Shown here piece by piece: positions 8,611 to 18,260 of a stretch of DNA of 64,000 bases. This DNA is from Jannaschia sp. W003. GTDB taxonomy: Bacteria > Pseudomonadota > Alphaproteobacteria > Rhodobacterales > Rhodobacteraceae. Every line of letters starts with the position of its first letter. Positions within the stretch are counted from its first letter, which is position 1. The stretch spans positions 311,501 through 375,500 of the forward strand of contig NZ_CP083539.1 of the NCBI RefSeq assembly GCF_025144335.1, written 5' to 3'. Under the pieces are notes generated by a model. That model saw nothing but the letters and a program-made list of their open reading frames with translations, was not told where the DNA came from and searched no databases. A program made the translations under genes and the position numbers.

Positions 8611-10560
8611 CTAGCGCGCGGGCCGACCGGATTCGAGGCCCCCCCGGGGCGTGCCTGCAGCGATCCGGTGGCCCGCGGGGCGCGCCGGCTCCTCGGGAGC
8701 GGGGACGGCCGCCGCGGCGAAGCCCTCGATCCGGTCCGCCAGGAGCGCGCGCACGGCCTCCGCGTCGCCCCCCTCCAGCGCCCGGTCGATCTCGCGCAGG
8801 CAGGCGGCGAGCTCCAATTCGGGCAGGCGCGTCTCGCGGGCGCAGCGGATCTTGGGGTGGGCGGTGTCGGCGAGGTTGCCGTCGTAGCTCAGCTCCTCGA
8901 ACAGCTTCTCGCCGGGGCGCAGGCCGGTGTAGACGATCTCGATGTCGCCGTCGGGATTGCCGCGGTCGCGCACCGCGTAGCCGGCGGCCTCGATGGCCTG
9001 CCGCGCGAGCTGGGCGATGGTGACCGGCTTGCCCATGTCGAGCACGAACACCTCGCCGCCCTGCGCCATGGCGCCGGCGGTGAGCACGAGGCGGGCGGCC
9101 TCGGGAATGGTCATGAAGTAGCGGCACACCTGCGGGTGGGTCACGGTGACGGGACCGCCGCGGCGGATCTGGTCCTGGAACAGCGGCACCACGGAGCCCG
9201 ACGAGCCGAGCACGTTGCCGAAGCGCACCATCGCGAAGACGGTGCCCTCGGCGCGCGCGGCCAGGTCCTGTACGACCATCTCCGCGAGGCGCTTCGAGGC
9301 GCCCATCACGCCGCGGGGGCGCACGGCCTTGTCGGTGGACACGAGGATGAAGCGCTCCACGCCCTCGGCGACCGCGGCGCGGGCCATGGTGCGGGTGCCG
9401 AACACGTTGTTGCGGATGCCGGCCTCGACGTTGGCCTCGACCAGGGGCACGTGCTTGTAGGCGGCCGCGTGGAGGACCAGTTCCACGCCCTGCTCGCGCA
9501 GGATGCGGCGCATCAGGGCCTCGTCGGCAACGGAGCCGAGCAGCGGCACCAGCTCCACCCCGACGCGGTCGGCCAGCGTCGCGAGCTCGGAGTGGATCGT
9601 GTAGAGCGAGAATTCCGACACGTCGAGCATCACCAGCCGCCGGGGCCGCGCGGCGAGGAGCTGCCGGCACAGCTCCGAGCCGATCGAGCCGCCCGCACCG
9701 GTGACCATCGCGGTGCGCCCCTCGTAGGTGTCCGCCACGTTCATCAGTGCGGGATCCAGCTCGTCTCGCGGAAGGAACCGCATGGGATCGAGCGGCTCGA
9801 GCCGCTGGTCGAGCGGCTCGCCGCCGATCAGCTGCGAGAAGGACGGCACGGACTGCACCTCGGTGCCCATGGCCACGAGGCGGCGGGCGATCTGCGCCTG
9901 CTTCGGCGGCGAGACCGACGGCATGGCGAGGCAGACGCGGCCGATCTCGTAGCGCCGCACCAGCTCGGCGAGGTGCGAGGGGGCGTAGACGGGCAGGCCC
10001 GCCACGGCGTGGCGCTGCAGCGAGGTGTTGTCGTCCACGAAGGCCACCACGTCGATGGTGCCGTTCGACTGCAGCGCGTGGGCGAGCTGGCGCCCGGTGG
10101 TGCCCGCCCCGTAGATCAGCACGTGGAGCCGGCGCTTGTCGCGCAGGTAGAGCGAGGTGACGAGCCGCAGCAGCAGCGCCCGGTTCAGCGACACGAGCGA
10201 GAAGCTCACCATCGCCACGAGGGCGTGGAACAGCGGCGAGGCGTCGAGCCCCGCGGCCGGCCCCACCACCATGGAGGTGACGCCGACGCCTGCGGCATGG
10301 GCCACGAGCCAGCCCTGCGCGCGGGCGTTGAACTCGGTGAGCGTCACGTGGGGCAGCCGGAACGTGCGGTGGATCGCCACGGAGATCAGCGTGGTGAGCC
10401 CGATCCAGAGCGGCAGCGAGACGTCGGCGCGCAGCCCCGGGGACAGGATCTGGACGGCCGCCAGCATCGCCAGGGGCGTCGCCAGGATGTCGAGGACCAG
10501 CAGGACGTTGGCCTTCTGGCTGCGGTCCATGCCGCGCAGCGCGCGCATCACCCATTCCAT
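8611..10560 (-). CDS. membrane-anchored nucleoside-diphosphate-sugar dehydratase (FlaA1/CapD/WbpM-like)
   Basis: A 649-residue polysaccharide biosynthesis enzyme. Four hydrophobic segments lie in the first 130 residues. A Rossmann-like domain with 'VLIYGAGTTGRQLA' follows, and then a short-chain dehydrogenase domain with 'VTGAGGSIGSELCRQL', 'LHAAAYKHVPLVE' and 'STDKAVRPRGVMGASKR'. In this large-membrane-form subfamily the usual Tyr of YxxxK is Met (MGASK), as seen here. Relatives are UDP-GlcNAc 4,6-dehydratases that make deoxy sugars for O-antigen or capsule. I chose the ATG at 10560 because GGAGG sits 7 bases upstream. The C-terminal 40 residues are Ala/Pro/Arg-rich and less conserved. It is divergent from the Wza-like gene. 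Confidence 0.92.
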   Translation of the reverse strand: MEWVMRALRGMDRSQKANVLLVLDILATPLAMLAAVQILSPGLRADVSLPLWIGLTTLISVAIHRTFRLPHVTLTEFNARAQGWLVAHAAGVGVTSMVVGPAAGLDASPLFHALVAMVSFSLVSLNRALLLRLVTSLYLRDKRRLHVLIYGAGTTGRQLAHALQSNGTIDVVAFVDDNTSLQRHAVAGLPVYAPSHLAELVRRYEIGRVCLAMPSVSPPKQAQIARRLVAMGTEVQSVPSFSQLIGGEPLDQRLEPLDPMRFLPRDELDPALMNVADTYEGRTAMVTGAGGSIGSELCRQLLAARPRRLVMLDVSEFSLYTIHSELATLADRVGVELVPLLGSVADEALMRRILREQGVELVLHAAAYKHVPLVEANVEAGIRNNVFGTRTMARAAVAEGVERFILVSTDKAVRPRGVMGASKRLAEMVVQDLAARAEGTVFAMVRFGNVLGSSGSVVPLFQDQIRRGGPVTVTHPQVCRYFMTIPEAARLVLTAGAMAQGGEVFVLDMGKPVTIAQLARQAIEAAGYAVRDRGNPDGDIEIVYTGLRPGEKLFEELSYDGNLADTAHPKIRCARETRLPELELAACLREIDRALEGGDAEAVRALLADRIEGFAAAAVPAPEEPARPAGHRIAAGTPRGGLESGRPAR

Positions 10561-10761
10561 GGCACATCCTCCCCGGCCCGGCAGTGGACCGTCGCCGCCC
10601 CGTCCGGGGCCCCTCCGGCCGCCGCGGGATCGCAGCGATATCGTCCATGGGGCCGTTCTGCACCACCCCGTCCCGCTCATCGTGCTGAAGGAACGGGCAT
10701 TCTTGCAACGCACCCGAGCTTGCACGACAAGGCAGGGAAAACCGACCCCGAGGCTCCCTTC
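10561..10761. promoter_or_regulatory. divergent promoter region between polysaccharide genes
   Basis: This 201-bp gap separates the start codons of the FlaA1-like gene and the Wza-like gene, so it must hold both promoters. GGAGG for the reverse gene lies just inside its left end, and GAGG for the forward gene at about 10749-10753. A small inverted repeat (TGCAA at 10704-10708, TTGCA at 10720-10724) is the only symmetry I noticed. I could not identify convincing -35/-10 boxes. Confidence 0.4.
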
Positions 10762-11871
10762 ATGCACACCGGACCGCGCACCGTCCTGCTCGCCGCGCTG
10801 GCACTCCTGCTGGCGGCCTGCTCGCTTCCGCGCGGCGCGGGCATCGAGCGCGAGGTGGTGGGCTCCGAGCGCGAGGCGGAACGCGGCTTCGCGGTCTATC
10901 CGGTGACGCGCGCGCTGCTGCCCTCGATCGCCGAATGGCCCGTCACGGGCGAGCCGCGCCGCAGCTGGATCTCGGCCAGCGCGGGCTCCTCGGAGCGGGT
11001 GATCCGCCCCGGCGACACGGTGGAGATCGTGATCTGGGACAGCGCCGACAACTCGCTGCTGCTCTCGCCCGGCCAGCGGCAGATGGCGATGCCCGCGATG
11101 CGCGTCTCGCCCGCGGGCTCGGTGTTCCTGCCCTACGTGGGCAACATCCGCATCGCCGACGCCTCGCCCGAGAGCGCCCGCCTGCGCATCCAGAACGCCC
11201 TCGCCGGGGTCGCCCCGACGGCGCAGGCGCAGCTCGCTCTGGTCGAGGGGCGCGCCAACTCCGTGGACCTCGTGGGCGGCGTCTCCTCGCCCGGCGCCTA
11301 CCCCATGCCCGACAACCGCTACACCGTGCTCGGGCTGATCGCGGCGGGCGGCGGCGCGGAGACCCGCCTCGAGAACCCGCAGGTCACGCTCCAGCGCGGG
11401 GGCCGGCGCTACGGCACCTCGCTGGAGCGTCTCTACGAGAACCCCGAACTCGACACCCGCCTGCTGGGGGGCGACAAGGTGATCGTCGAGGAGGACGAGC
11501 GCTACTTCCTCTCGGTCGGCGCCTCGGCCGAGGAGAACCTCCACCCCTTCACCCGCGAGACGCTCTCGGCGCTGGACGCGGTGGCGATCGTGGGCGGCGT
11601 GGACGCCAACCGCGCCGATCCCGAGGGCGTGCTGATCCTGCGCGAGTACCCCGAGGCGGCGCTCGCATCGGGGCAGCGGGGACCGCGCCAGCAGCGGGTG
11701 GTGTTCACGCTCGACCTGACGGAAGCGGACGGCCTGTTCTCGGCGCGCCACTTCCCGATCCGCTCGGGCGACCTGATCTACGTCAGCGAGAGCCCGGTGA
11801 ACAGCGTCGAGACGGTGTTCGGCCTCGTGGGCCGGGTGTTCGGTCTGGCGCGTCAGGCCAACCTCAACTGA
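10762..11871 (+). CDS. Wza-like polysaccharide export outer-membrane lipoprotein
   Basis: A 369-residue outer-membrane export protein of the Wza/KpsD/GumB type. The signal peptide ends in a lipobox, 'LLLAACSLP', with the lipidated Cys near residue 20. The Poly_export domain includes 'VIRPGDTVEIVIWDS' and 'FLPYVGNIRIADASPESARL'. SLBB-type segments follow ('VDLVGGVSSPGAYPM' and 'FLSVGASAEEN'), ending with 'GDLIYVSESP'. Such proteins form the outer-membrane channel for capsule or exopolysaccharide. No Wzc-type co-polymerase, Wzx flippase or Wzy polymerase gene lies in the window, so partners are elsewhere. The start at 10762 is supported by the signal peptide and by GAGG 8 bases upstream. Confidence 0.92.
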   Translation: MHTGPRTVLLAALALLLAACSLPRGAGIEREVVGSEREAERGFAVYPVTRALLPSIAEWPVTGEPRRSWISASAGSSERVIRPGDTVEIVIWDSADNSLLLSPGQRQMAMPAMRVSPAGSVFLPYVGNIRIADASPESARLRIQNALAGVAPTAQAQLALVEGRANSVDLVGGVSSPGAYPMPDNRYTVLGLIAAGGGAETRLENPQVTLQRGGRRYGTSLERLYENPELDTRLLGGDKVIVEEDERYFLSVGASAEENLHPFTRETLSALDAVAIVGGVDANRADPEGVLILREYPEAALASGQRGPRQQRVVFTLDLTEADGLFSARHFPIRSGDLIYVSESPVNSVETVFGLVGRVFGLARQANLN

Positions 11872-11939
11872 GCGATCCGCGCGGCGTGCGGATGGATCGC
11901 GGGCCGCGCGCAACGCTTCGTTAACCGCTCGCGCGAACC

Positions 11940-11964
11940 CTCCGGGACTTTCCCATTCCCGGAG
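11940..11964 (+). promoter_or_regulatory. hairpin enclosing the ribosome binding site of the DUF2793 gene
   Basis: A perfect 8-bp inverted repeat (CTCCGGGA at 11940-11947, TCCCGGAG at 11957-11964) with a 9-base loop lies just upstream of the start at 11975. Its right arm contains GGAG, the likely Shine-Dalgarno sequence, 10 bases before the ATG. It could mask that site, or it could be a terminator for the preceding gene, although no T-run follows. Confidence 0.4.
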
Positions 11965-11974
11965 ACGCTCCCCC

Positions 11975-13090
11975 ATGACCCAAGTCTCGGCGAACCTCGC
12001 GCTGCCCTTCATCCAGCCCGCGCAGGCCCAGAAGCACGTCACCCACAACGAGGCGATCCGCCTGCTCGACGCGCTCGTGCAGGGGTCGGTGCCCGAGGGG
12101 CCGCGCGACGCGCCCCCCTCGGGCGCCGCCGAGGGCGCGCTGTGGGTGGTCGGGGATGCCCCCACCGGCGGCTGGGAGGGCCACGCGGGCGAGATCGCCT
12201 GGCGCACCGACGGGGCCTGGAGCTTCCTCCAGCCGCGCGAGGGCTGGGCGCTGCGGCGGCGGGACACCGGCGGCACGCTCGTGCGCGATGCGGACGGCTG
12301 GCGCCCGGAGGGCACGGGCGAGGTGCCCGAGACGGTGCCGCGCCTCGGCGTCGCCGCCGCGCCCGATGACGCGAACCGCCTCGCCGTGTCCTCGGACGCG
12401 GTGCTGCTCACCCATGCCGGGGCGGGACACCGGGTCGTGGTGAACAAGGCCGGCGCCGCCGACACCGCCTCGCTGCTGTTCCAGACGGGCTACGCGGGCC
12501 GCGCCGAGATGGGCACCGCCGGCTCGGACGACTTCGCGGTGAAGGTCAGCGCCGACGGCAGCGCCTGGGCCACGGGGCTGGCGGTGGACGCGGCCACCGG
12601 CGTGGTGCGCTTTCCCTCGGGCGCGCGCATCGCGGCGCCCCGCGAGGTCGGCGGCCGCGTCGCCTGCGAGACCGGCCGCTGGGTCGGCTGGGGCGGCACG
12701 GCCTTCGACGCCGCGGCGGGCACCGGCACCACGCCGGCGCTGGACTGGCGGCAATCCGGGCCGCTGGTGCGCGCCGGGACCGAGCTGGGGCACCTGCGCA
12801 TGGCGCTGCGCTCGGAGCACGCCGAGGTCGCGGGGCTGGACCTGGCAGTGTTCCTGCAGTGGGGCCCGTGGGGCGCGGGCTGGGCTTCGGACGGCGACAC
12901 GTCTCGAGCGCAGCTCTGGTCGGGCGCGGCGGACCTCTCGGGCGGGCAGGTCCGGCTCGACGCCGACCTCGGCGGGCAGGCGGTCGGGGCCGACGGCTAC
13001 CTCCTGGTCTTCGCCCGGCCGCAGGGCACGACCACCGCGGAGCGCTGGGTCTCGCTCGCGGCCGTGCTGGAGGCAGTGGCCCCCGCCTGA
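11975..13090 (+). CDS. DUF2793-family protein
   Basis: A 371-residue protein beginning 'VSANLALPFIQPAQAQKHVTHN', the hallmark start of DUF2793, a family seen in Rhodobacterales, including phage- and gene-transfer-agent-like contexts. The next region, rich in Gly/Trp ('EGALWVVGDAPTGGWEGHAGEIAWRT'), repeats a short pattern typical of tail-fibre or surface proteins. The C-terminal half ('ALDWRQSGPLVRAGTELGHLRMALRSE') looks like a beta-rich module. It lies between the polysaccharide export gene and rfbA, so a role in binding or shaping surface glycans is possible but unproven. No other phage gene is near. It is convergent with rfbA, with only 4 bp between stops. Confidence 0.8.
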   Translation: MTQVSANLALPFIQPAQAQKHVTHNEAIRLLDALVQGSVPEGPRDAPPSGAAEGALWVVGDAPTGGWEGHAGEIAWRTDGAWSFLQPREGWALRRRDTGGTLVRDADGWRPEGTGEVPETVPRLGVAAAPDDANRLAVSSDAVLLTHAGAGHRVVVNKAGAADTASLLFQTGYAGRAEMGTAGSDDFAVKVSADGSAWATGLAVDAATGVVRFPSGARIAAPREVGGRVACETGRWVGWGGTAFDAAAGTGTTPALDWRQSGPLVRAGTELGHLRMALRSEHAEVAGLDLAVFLQWGPWGAGWASDGDTSRAQLWSGAADLSGGQVRLDADLGGQAVGADGYLLVFARPQGTTTAERWVSLAAVLEAVAPA

Positions 13091-13094
13091 CCCG

Positions 13095-13955
13095 CTAGAG
13101 GAGGCGGGCGAGGTAGCGCCCGTACTCCGTCTTGCCGAACATCTCGGCCCGCTTGCGCAGCCCCGCCGCGTCGATCCAGCCGCGCTGGAAGGCGATCTCG
13201 TCGGGGCTGCCCGACTGGAGGCCCTGACGCGCCTCCAGGGTGCGCACGAAGTTGCCCGCGTCGAGCAGCGAGGCGTGGGTGCCGGTGTCGAGCCAGGCGA
13301 AGCCCCGGCCCATGCGCTCCACCCGCAGGGTTCCATCGGCGAGGTAGCTCTCCAGCAGCGTCGTGATCTCCAGCTCGCCCCGCGCCGAGGGGCGCACGTG
13401 GCGGGCCCGCTCGGGCGCCGTGCCGTCGAGGAAGTAGAGACCCGTGACCGCGTAGGACGAGGGCGGGTTCTCGGGCTTCTCGACGATCTGGGTGACGCGC
13501 CCGCCCTCGTCGAAGCCCAGCACGCCGTACCGCTCGGGGTCGGCCACGTGGTAGCCGAAGACCGTCCCGCCCTCGGCGGGGATGCCGGCCAGCATCCGCG
13601 AGAGGTTGGCGCCGTAGAAGATGTTGTCGCCCAGCACCATCGCCGAGGGGGCGCCGTCGAGGAACCGCTCGGCCAGCAGGTAGGCCTGCGCCAGACCGTC
13701 GGGCGAGGGCTGCTCGATGAACGTCAGTTGCAGGCCCCACTGCGCGCCGTCGCCGAGGGTGCGCTCGAACTGGGCGCGGTCCTCGGGAGTCGTGATCACG
13801 GCGATCTCGCGCATGCCCGCCAGCATCAGCACCGAGAGGGGGTAGTAGATCATCGGCTTGTCGTAGATCGGCAGGAGCTGCTTCGAGAGCCCCAGCGTGA
13901 TCGGCCAGAGCCGCGAGCCGGTGCCTCCGGCGAGGACGATGCCGCGGCGGGTCAT
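13095..13955 (-). CDS. rfbA: glucose-1-phosphate thymidylyltransferase
   Basis: A 286-residue nucleotidyltransferase that makes dTDP-glucose from dTTP and glucose-1-phosphate, the first step to dTDP-L-rhamnose. The signature 'GIVLAGGTGSRLWPIT' opens the protein, followed by 'KQLLPIYDKPMIYYPLS', 'GLAQAYLLAERFL', 'LGDNIFYG' and 'VEKPENPPS'. Length matches RmlA. It is the last gene of the rfbC-rfbB-rfbD-rfbA operon, and its ATG overlaps the rfbD stop by 4 bp. Confidence 0.97.
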   Translation of the reverse strand: MTRRGIVLAGGTGSRLWPITLGLSKQLLPIYDKPMIYYPLSVLMLAGMREIAVITTPEDRAQFERTLGDGAQWGLQLTFIEQPSPDGLAQAYLLAERFLDGAPSAMVLGDNIFYGANLSRMLAGIPAEGGTVFGYHVADPERYGVLGFDEGGRVTQIVEKPENPPSSYAVTGLYFLDGTAPERARHVRPSARGELEITTLLESYLADGTLRVERMGRGFAWLDTGTHASLLDAGNFVRTLEARQGLQSGSPDEIAFQRGWIDAAGLRKRAEMFGKTEYGRYLARLL

Positions 13956-14788
13956 GCGCCGGCCTCCACGATGCTGGAAAGGTGCGCGCGCCAGTCGGGG
14001 CGCGCGATGCCGAAGGCGGCCTCGGTCGACGCGCAGTCGAGGCGCGAGTTGAGCGGACGCGGCGCCGGAGTGGGGTACTCGGCCGAGGGGATCGGCTCGA
14101 TGCGGCAGGCGAGGCCCGCCGCCTCCATCACCGCGCGCGCGACCCCGGCCCAGGTCGTGTCGGGGGTGCCCGAGAGGTGGTAGGTGCCCGACAGCTCGGG
14201 ATCGCGCGCGAGGCGCTCGCCGACGGCTATGGCGGCCTCGGCCAACGCCCGGGCGGGCGTGGGCGCGCCGTGCTGGTCGTCCACCACGCGCAGCGCCTGC
14301 CGCTCGGCGCCGAGGCGCAGCATGGTGCGCGCGAAGTTGCGCCCCTGGGGCGAGACGACCCAGGAGGTGCGCAGGATCGCGTGGGTGCCGCCCGCCCCGC
14401 GCACGAGCGCCTCTCCTTCCGCCTTCGTGCGGCCGTAGGCGCCGAGGGGCGCGACGGGATCGGAGGGCCGCCACGGGCGGTCGCCGGAGCCGTCGAACAC
14501 GTAGTCGGTGGAGATGTGCACGAAGGGGATGCCGAGGGCGTGGCAGGCGCGGGCCATGACGCCGGGCGCCACGGCGTTCACGGCGCGGGCGTCGGCCTCC
14601 CGCGCTTCGGCGCCGTCCACGTCGGTCCAGGCGGCGGCGTTCACGACCACGGCGGGGCGCAGGGCGTGGATCGCCTCGCCCGCGGCCACCGGGTCCGAGA
14701 GGTCGGCGCGGCGGCGCCCCAGGACGCGGGCGCCGAGCCGCTCCAGCTCGGTGCCCACCTGCCCGCCGCGTCCGAACGCCAGGATCAC
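13952..14788 (-). CDS. rfbD: dTDP-4-dehydrorhamnose reductase
   Basis: A 278-residue short-chain reductase that carries out the final NAD(P)H-dependent step to dTDP-L-rhamnose. The Rossmann motif '[11 protein letters not shown]' opens it, '[15 protein letters not shown]' follows, and the catalytic YxxxK lies in 'YGRTKAEGE'. I chose a GTG start at 14788, overlapping the rfbB stop (GTGA), because it places the Rossmann strand at the N-terminus. An ATG further upstream would add 19 Pro/Arg-rich residues translated from rfbB sequence. The overlap pattern matches the rest of the operon. Confidence 0.95.
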   Translation of the reverse strand: MILAFGRGGQVGTELERLGARVLGRRRADLSDPVAAGEAIHALRPAVVVNAAAWTDVDGAEAREADARAVNAVAPGVMARACHALGIPFVHISTDYVFDGSGDRPWRPSDPVAPLGAYGRTKAEGEALVRGAGGTHAILRTSWVVSPQGRNFARTMLRLGAERQALRVVDDQHGAPTPARALAEAAIAVGERLARDPELSGTYHLSGTPDTTWAGVARAVMEAAGLACRIEPIPSAEYPTPAPRPLNSRLDCASTEAAFGIARPDWRAHLSSIVEAGA

Positions 14789-15825
14789 GAGGCCTTCCCC
14801 AGCCGCTGGCCCACGCCGTCGCGCGCCAGGAGCGGGCGCCACCACGCCTCGTTGTCGAGGTACCAGCGCACGGTGCGGCGCAGTCCCTCCTCCAGCGTCA
14901 CCGAGGGGCGCCAGCCCAGCTCCGCGCGGATGCGCGCGGGGTCGATCGCGTAGCGGGCGTCGTGGCCCGGGCGGTCCGCGACGAACTCGATCAGGCGGTC
15001 GTGGGGGGCGCCGGCGGGGCGCATCTCGTCCATCAGCCCGCAGATCAGGCGCACGAGGTCGACGTTGCGGGCCTCGTTCTCGCCGCCGATGGCGTAGGTG
15101 CGACCCACGGCGCCCCGGCGCAGAACGGCCAGCAGCGCGTCGGCGTGGTCCTCGACGTAGAGCCAGTCGCGCACGTTCTCGCCCCGCCCGTAGATCGGGA
15201 TCGGGCGGCCGTGGAGGGCGTTCAGGATCACGACGGGCACCAGCTTCTCGGGGAAGTGGAAGGGGCCGTAGTTGTTGGAGCAGTTGGTCAGCACCACCGG
15301 CAGGCCGTAGGTCTCGGCCCAGGCGCGCACGAGGTGGTCCGAGGCGGCCTTGGTGGCCGAGTAGGGCGAGCGGGGGTCGTAGGGCGTGTCCTCGCGGAAC
15401 ATGCCCTCGGGCCCCAGGGAGCCGAACACCTCGTCGGTGGAGACGTGGTGGAAGCGAAAGCCCTCGGGGCGGTCCGCGCCTTCCCAGTGGACGCGGGCCG
15501 CCTCCAGGAGGTTGAACGTGCCGGCGACGTTGGTCTCCACGAAGGCGGCCGGGCCGTCGATGGAGCGGTCCACGTGGCTCTCGGCGGCGAGGTGCATCAC
15601 GGCGTCGGGGCGGTGCGCGGCGAACACGCGGGCGAGCGCGGCGGGATCGCGGATGTCGGCACGCTCGAAGCGGTAGCCGGGCGCGTCCGCGACCTCGGCG
15701 ACGTTGGCCTCGCAGGCAGCGTAGGTCATGGCGTCGAGGTTCACGACCTCCAGTCCCTCGGCGATGGCACGGCGCACCACGGCGGAGCCGATGAAGCCCA
15801 ACCCCCCGGTCACGAGCAGCTTCAT
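14785..15825 (-). CDS. rfbB: dTDP-glucose 4,6-dehydratase
   Basis: A 346-residue extended SDR enzyme that converts dTDP-glucose to dTDP-4-keto-6-deoxyglucose using tightly bound NAD+. Motifs are '[15 protein letters not shown]', '[15 protein letters not shown]', '[12 protein letters not shown]' and the catalytic '[12 protein letters not shown]'. '[16 protein letters not shown]' and '[15 protein letters not shown]' are also diagnostic of RmlB. The start at 15825 overlaps the rfbC stop by 4 bp. Confidence 0.97.
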   Translation of the reverse strand: MKLLVTGGLGFIGSAVVRRAIAEGLEVVNLDAMTYAACEANVAEVADAPGYRFERADIRDPAALARVFAAHRPDAVMHLAAESHVDRSIDGPAAFVETNVAGTFNLLEAARVHWEGADRPEGFRFHHVSTDEVFGSLGPEGMFREDTPYDPRSPYSATKAASDHLVRAWAETYGLPVVLTNCSNNYGPFHFPEKLVPVVILNALHGRPIPIYGRGENVRDWLYVEDHADALLAVLRRGAVGRTYAIGGENEARNVDLVRLICGLMDEMRPAGAPHDRLIEFVADRPGHDARYAIDPARIRAELGWRPSVTLEEGLRRTVRWYLDNEAWWRPLLARDGVGQRLGKAS

Positions 15826-16382
15826 GCGGCGTCCTTCCAGCGGAACGGGGTGTCGAGCGCGGCGAGCGGCGCGGCGTCGGCGTCCTTGGCCGACAGCACG
15901 GGCGCGCCGTCCAGTGCCCAGTCGATCCCGGCCGAATCCCAGCGCACGGCGCCCTCGGCCGCGGGCTCGTAGAAGCCGGTGCACTTGTAGACGATCTCGG
16001 TGTCCGGCGCGCGGGTGGCGAAGCCGTGGGCGAAGCCCTCGGGAATCCAGAGCATGTGGCCGTTCTCGGCCGTCAGCTCATGGGCGGTGGCCTGCCCGTA
16101 GGTGGGCGAGCCCGCGCGGATGTCGACTGCTACGTCCAGCAGCGCCCCGCGTCCGCAGCGCACCAGCTTGCCCTGCCCGTGGGGCGGCGCCTGGAAGTGG
16201 AGGCCCCGCAGCGTGCCCGCCTCGGCCGACAGCGAGTGGTTGTCCTGTACGAAGTCGGCGCGGATGCCGGCCTCCGCGAAGGCGCGCGCGTTCCAGGTCT
16301 CGGCGAAGAAGCCCCGGTGGTCGCCGAAGCGCCGGGGCGCGACGAGAAGCACCCCCGGCAGCGCCGTCCGCGTGATCTCCAT
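15822..16382 (-). CDS. rfbC: dTDP-4-dehydrorhamnose 3,5-epimerase
   Basis: A 186-residue cupin-fold epimerase, the third enzyme of dTDP-L-rhamnose synthesis. Motifs are '[13 protein letters not shown]', '[19 protein letters not shown]' (with the catalytic His), '[16 protein letters not shown]', '[10 protein letters not shown]' and '[10 protein letters not shown]'. Length is normal (180-190). It is the first gene of the four-gene operon, and the 57 bp upstream of it, before the pip stop, must hold the operon promoter unless transcription continues from pip. Confidence 0.96.
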   Translation of the reverse strand: MEITRTALPGVLLVAPRRFGDHRGFFAETWNARAFAEAGIRADFVQDNHSLSAEAGTLRGLHFQAPPHGQGKLVRCGRGALLDVAVDIRAGSPTYGQATAHELTAENGHMLWIPEGFAHGFATRAPDTEIVYKCTGFYEPAAEGAVRWDSAGIDWALDGAPVLSAKDADAAPLAALDTPFRWKDAA

Positions 16383-16439
16383 GCTGTGCCCGTCCCCGTT
16401 GTGCGCGTCGGCCCGTCCTAGACCGGCCTTGGAGGCTTG

Positions 16440-17444
16440 TCAGCCCGCCTCGCCGCCGCCCGCCCCGTGGCGGGCGAGCCGGCGCCCGGCGGCGTCGGTG
16501 ACGCGCACCAGCTGCTCGGCGATGCCGCTCTCGCTCAGGGCGTGGCCCGCGAAGGGGATCATGTGCAGCGAGGCGTTCGGCCAGCCGTCGGCCAAGAGCC
16601 GCGCCGAGAGCGGCGGGCAGATCATGTCGTAGCGCCCCTGCACGATCACGCCGGGCACGTCGGCGATGCGGTCCAGCCGGGCACGGATCCAGCCGTCCTC
16701 GCCGAGGAAGCCGCGGTGCATGAAGTAGTGGTTCTCGAGCCGGGCGAAGGCGCGGGCGTATTCCGCGCCAGCCTCGCCGCCGTGGCCCTGGCTGGCCATG
16801 GAGGCGAGCGCGTTCTCCCAGGACGCCCATGCGCGCGCGAAGGCGATCTGCTCGTGGGGCGCCGTGTCGAACAGGCGGGCGTGGTAGGCGGCGATCAGGT
16901 CGCCGCGCTCCGCCTCGGGCACCATGTCGCGGAACCGGCGCCACTGGTCGGGCCAGAACTGTCCCGCGCCGCCGCCGTAGAACCACTGCAGCTCGCGCTC
17001 CTCCATGAGGAACACGCCGCGCAGGGCGAGATGGAGGGCGCGCTCGGGATGGGCGATCGCGTAGATCAGCGCCAGCGTCGCGCCCCAGGAGCCGCCGAAC
17101 AGCGCCCAGGCGTCGACGCCCAGGGCGCGGCGGATGCACTCCATGTCCTCCACGAGGTGCCAGGTGGTGTTGTCGCGGATCGAGGCGTGGGGGCGCGAGC
17201 GACCGCAGCCGCGCTGGTCGAACAGCACGATGCGCCAGCGCTCGGGGTCGAAGAAGCGGCGCATCATGGGAGAGCATCCCCCGCCCGGCCCGCCGTGGAG
17301 CACCACCACGGGCACGCCCTCGGGGTTGCCGCACTGCTCGACGTAGACCCGGTGGCCGTCGCCCACGTCCAGCATGCGCTGATCGAACGGGTCGAGCGGC
17401 GGGTAGAGCGCCGGAACGCTGCGGGGAGTTGGGCTTCGATCCAT
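16440..17444 (-). CDS. pip: proline iminopeptidase
   Basis: A 334-residue cytosolic alpha/beta-hydrolase (peptidase family S33) that releases N-terminal proline from peptides. The oxyanion-hole motif '[10 protein letters not shown]' and the nucleophile elbow '[10 protein letters not shown]' are intact. The acid lies in '[10 protein letters not shown]' and the catalytic His in 'PFAGHALSE'. '[12 protein letters not shown]' and '[14 protein letters not shown]' are further PIP signatures. It is divergent from ubiG with a 71-bp intergenic region and upstream of rfbC on the same strand. Confidence 0.95.
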   Translation of the reverse strand: MDRSPTPRSVPALYPPLDPFDQRMLDVGDGHRVYVEQCGNPEGVPVVVLHGGPGGGCSPMMRRFFDPERWRIVLFDQRGCGRSRPHASIRDNTTWHLVEDMECIRRALGVDAWALFGGSWGATLALIYAIAHPERALHLALRGVFLMEERELQWFYGGGAGQFWPDQWRRFRDMVPEAERGDLIAAYHARLFDTAPHEQIAFARAWASWENALASMASQGHGGEAGAEYARAFARLENHYFMHRGFLGEDGWIRARLDRIADVPGVIVQGRYDMICPPLSARLLADGWPNASLHMIPFAGHALSESGIAEQLVRVTDAAGRRLARHGAGGGEAG

Positions 17445-17515
17445 CTGCGCCCCATATAGCTCCCCGAGGCGCGTCTACCACGCCTCGCGCGCAACGATTA
17501 CCCGGAGAGTTTCCC

Positions 17516-18256
17516 ATGAGCACCGTCGACCCCGGCGAGATCGAGAAGTTTCAGGCCATGGCCGCCGAGTGGTGGGACCCGGAGGGCAAGTTCAAGCCGC
17601 TGCACATGCTCAACCCCTGCCGGCTGGACTACATCACCGGGCAGATCGCCGGCGAGTTCGACCGCGACCTCTCGGCCCCGCGCCCGTTCGAGGGGCTGCG
17701 CATCCTCGACATCGGCTGCGGCGGGGGCCTCCTGAGCGAGCCCATGGCGCGGCTCGGGGCCACCGTGGTCGGGGTGGACGCGGCCGGGCGCAACATCCCC
17801 GTGGCCGAGGCCCACGCCGCGCAGTCGGGGCTGGAGATCGACTACCGCCACACCACAGCGGAGGCGCTGGTGGTGTCGGGCGAGGCGCCCTTCGACGCGG
17901 TGCTGAACATGGAGGTGGTGGAGCACGTGGCCGACCCGGCCGCCTACCTGCGCGCCTGCCACGACCTCCTGCGCCCCGGCGGGCTGATGATCGCATCCAC
18001 GCTGAACCGGAACCCCAAGTCCTACGTGTTCGCCATCGTGGGCGCCGAGCAGGTGATGCGCTGGCTGCCGAAGGGCACCCACGACTGGCGAAAGTTCATC
18101 ACGCCCGACGAGCTCTACGGCCTCCTGCGCGACGCGGGGCTGGAGCCGGTGGACCGCATGGGCATGGTGTTCAACTTCGCCCGCTGGTCGTGGCGCCTGT
18201 CGCCCGACGACCTGTCGGTGAACTACGTGACGGCCAGCCTGCGCCCCGCCGCGTGA
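17516..18256 (+). CDS. ubiG: bifunctional demethylubiquinone/polyprenyl O-methyltransferase UbiG
   Basis: A 246-residue S-adenosylmethionine-dependent methyltransferase that performs both O-methylations of ubiquinone synthesis. The N-terminal helix '[21 protein letters not shown]' is typical, where the Trp-Trp-Asp precedes the substrate region. The SAM motif I is '[19 protein letters not shown]', and '[11 protein letters not shown]' is motif II. The start at 17516 has GGAGAG at good spacing. Ubiquinone feeds the cytochrome bc1 complex encoded near the right end of the window. Confidence 0.96.
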   Translation: MSTVDPGEIEKFQAMAAEWWDPEGKFKPLHMLNPCRLDYITGQIAGEFDRDLSAPRPFEGLRILDIGCGGGLLSEPMARLGATVVGVDAAGRNIPVAEAHAAQSGLEIDYRHTTAEALVVSGEAPFDAVLNMEVVEHVADPAAYLRACHDLLRPGGLMIASTLNRNPKSYVFAIVGAEQVMRWLPKGTHDWRKFITPDELYGLLRDAGLEPVDRMGMVFNFARWSWRLSPDDLSVNYVTASLRPAA

Positions 18257-18260
18257 GGGG

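Noticed and set aside
8668..10761. Long forward-strand open frame leading into the Wza-like gene
   Set aside because: It lies opposite the FlaA1-like gene, is Gly/Arg/His-rich with no family motif, and the lipoprotein signal peptide clearly begins at 10762.
10561..12465. In-frame extension of the FlaA1-like gene upstream of 10560
   Set aside because: The extra residues are antisense to the Wza-like and DUF2793 genes and have no similarity to the family. A strong ribosome binding site precedes the ATG at 10560.
11975..13090. DUF2793 gene as part of a gene-transfer-agent or prophage cluster
   Set aside because: No capsid, portal, terminase or tail genes are adjacent. The neighbours are polysaccharide genes on both sides.
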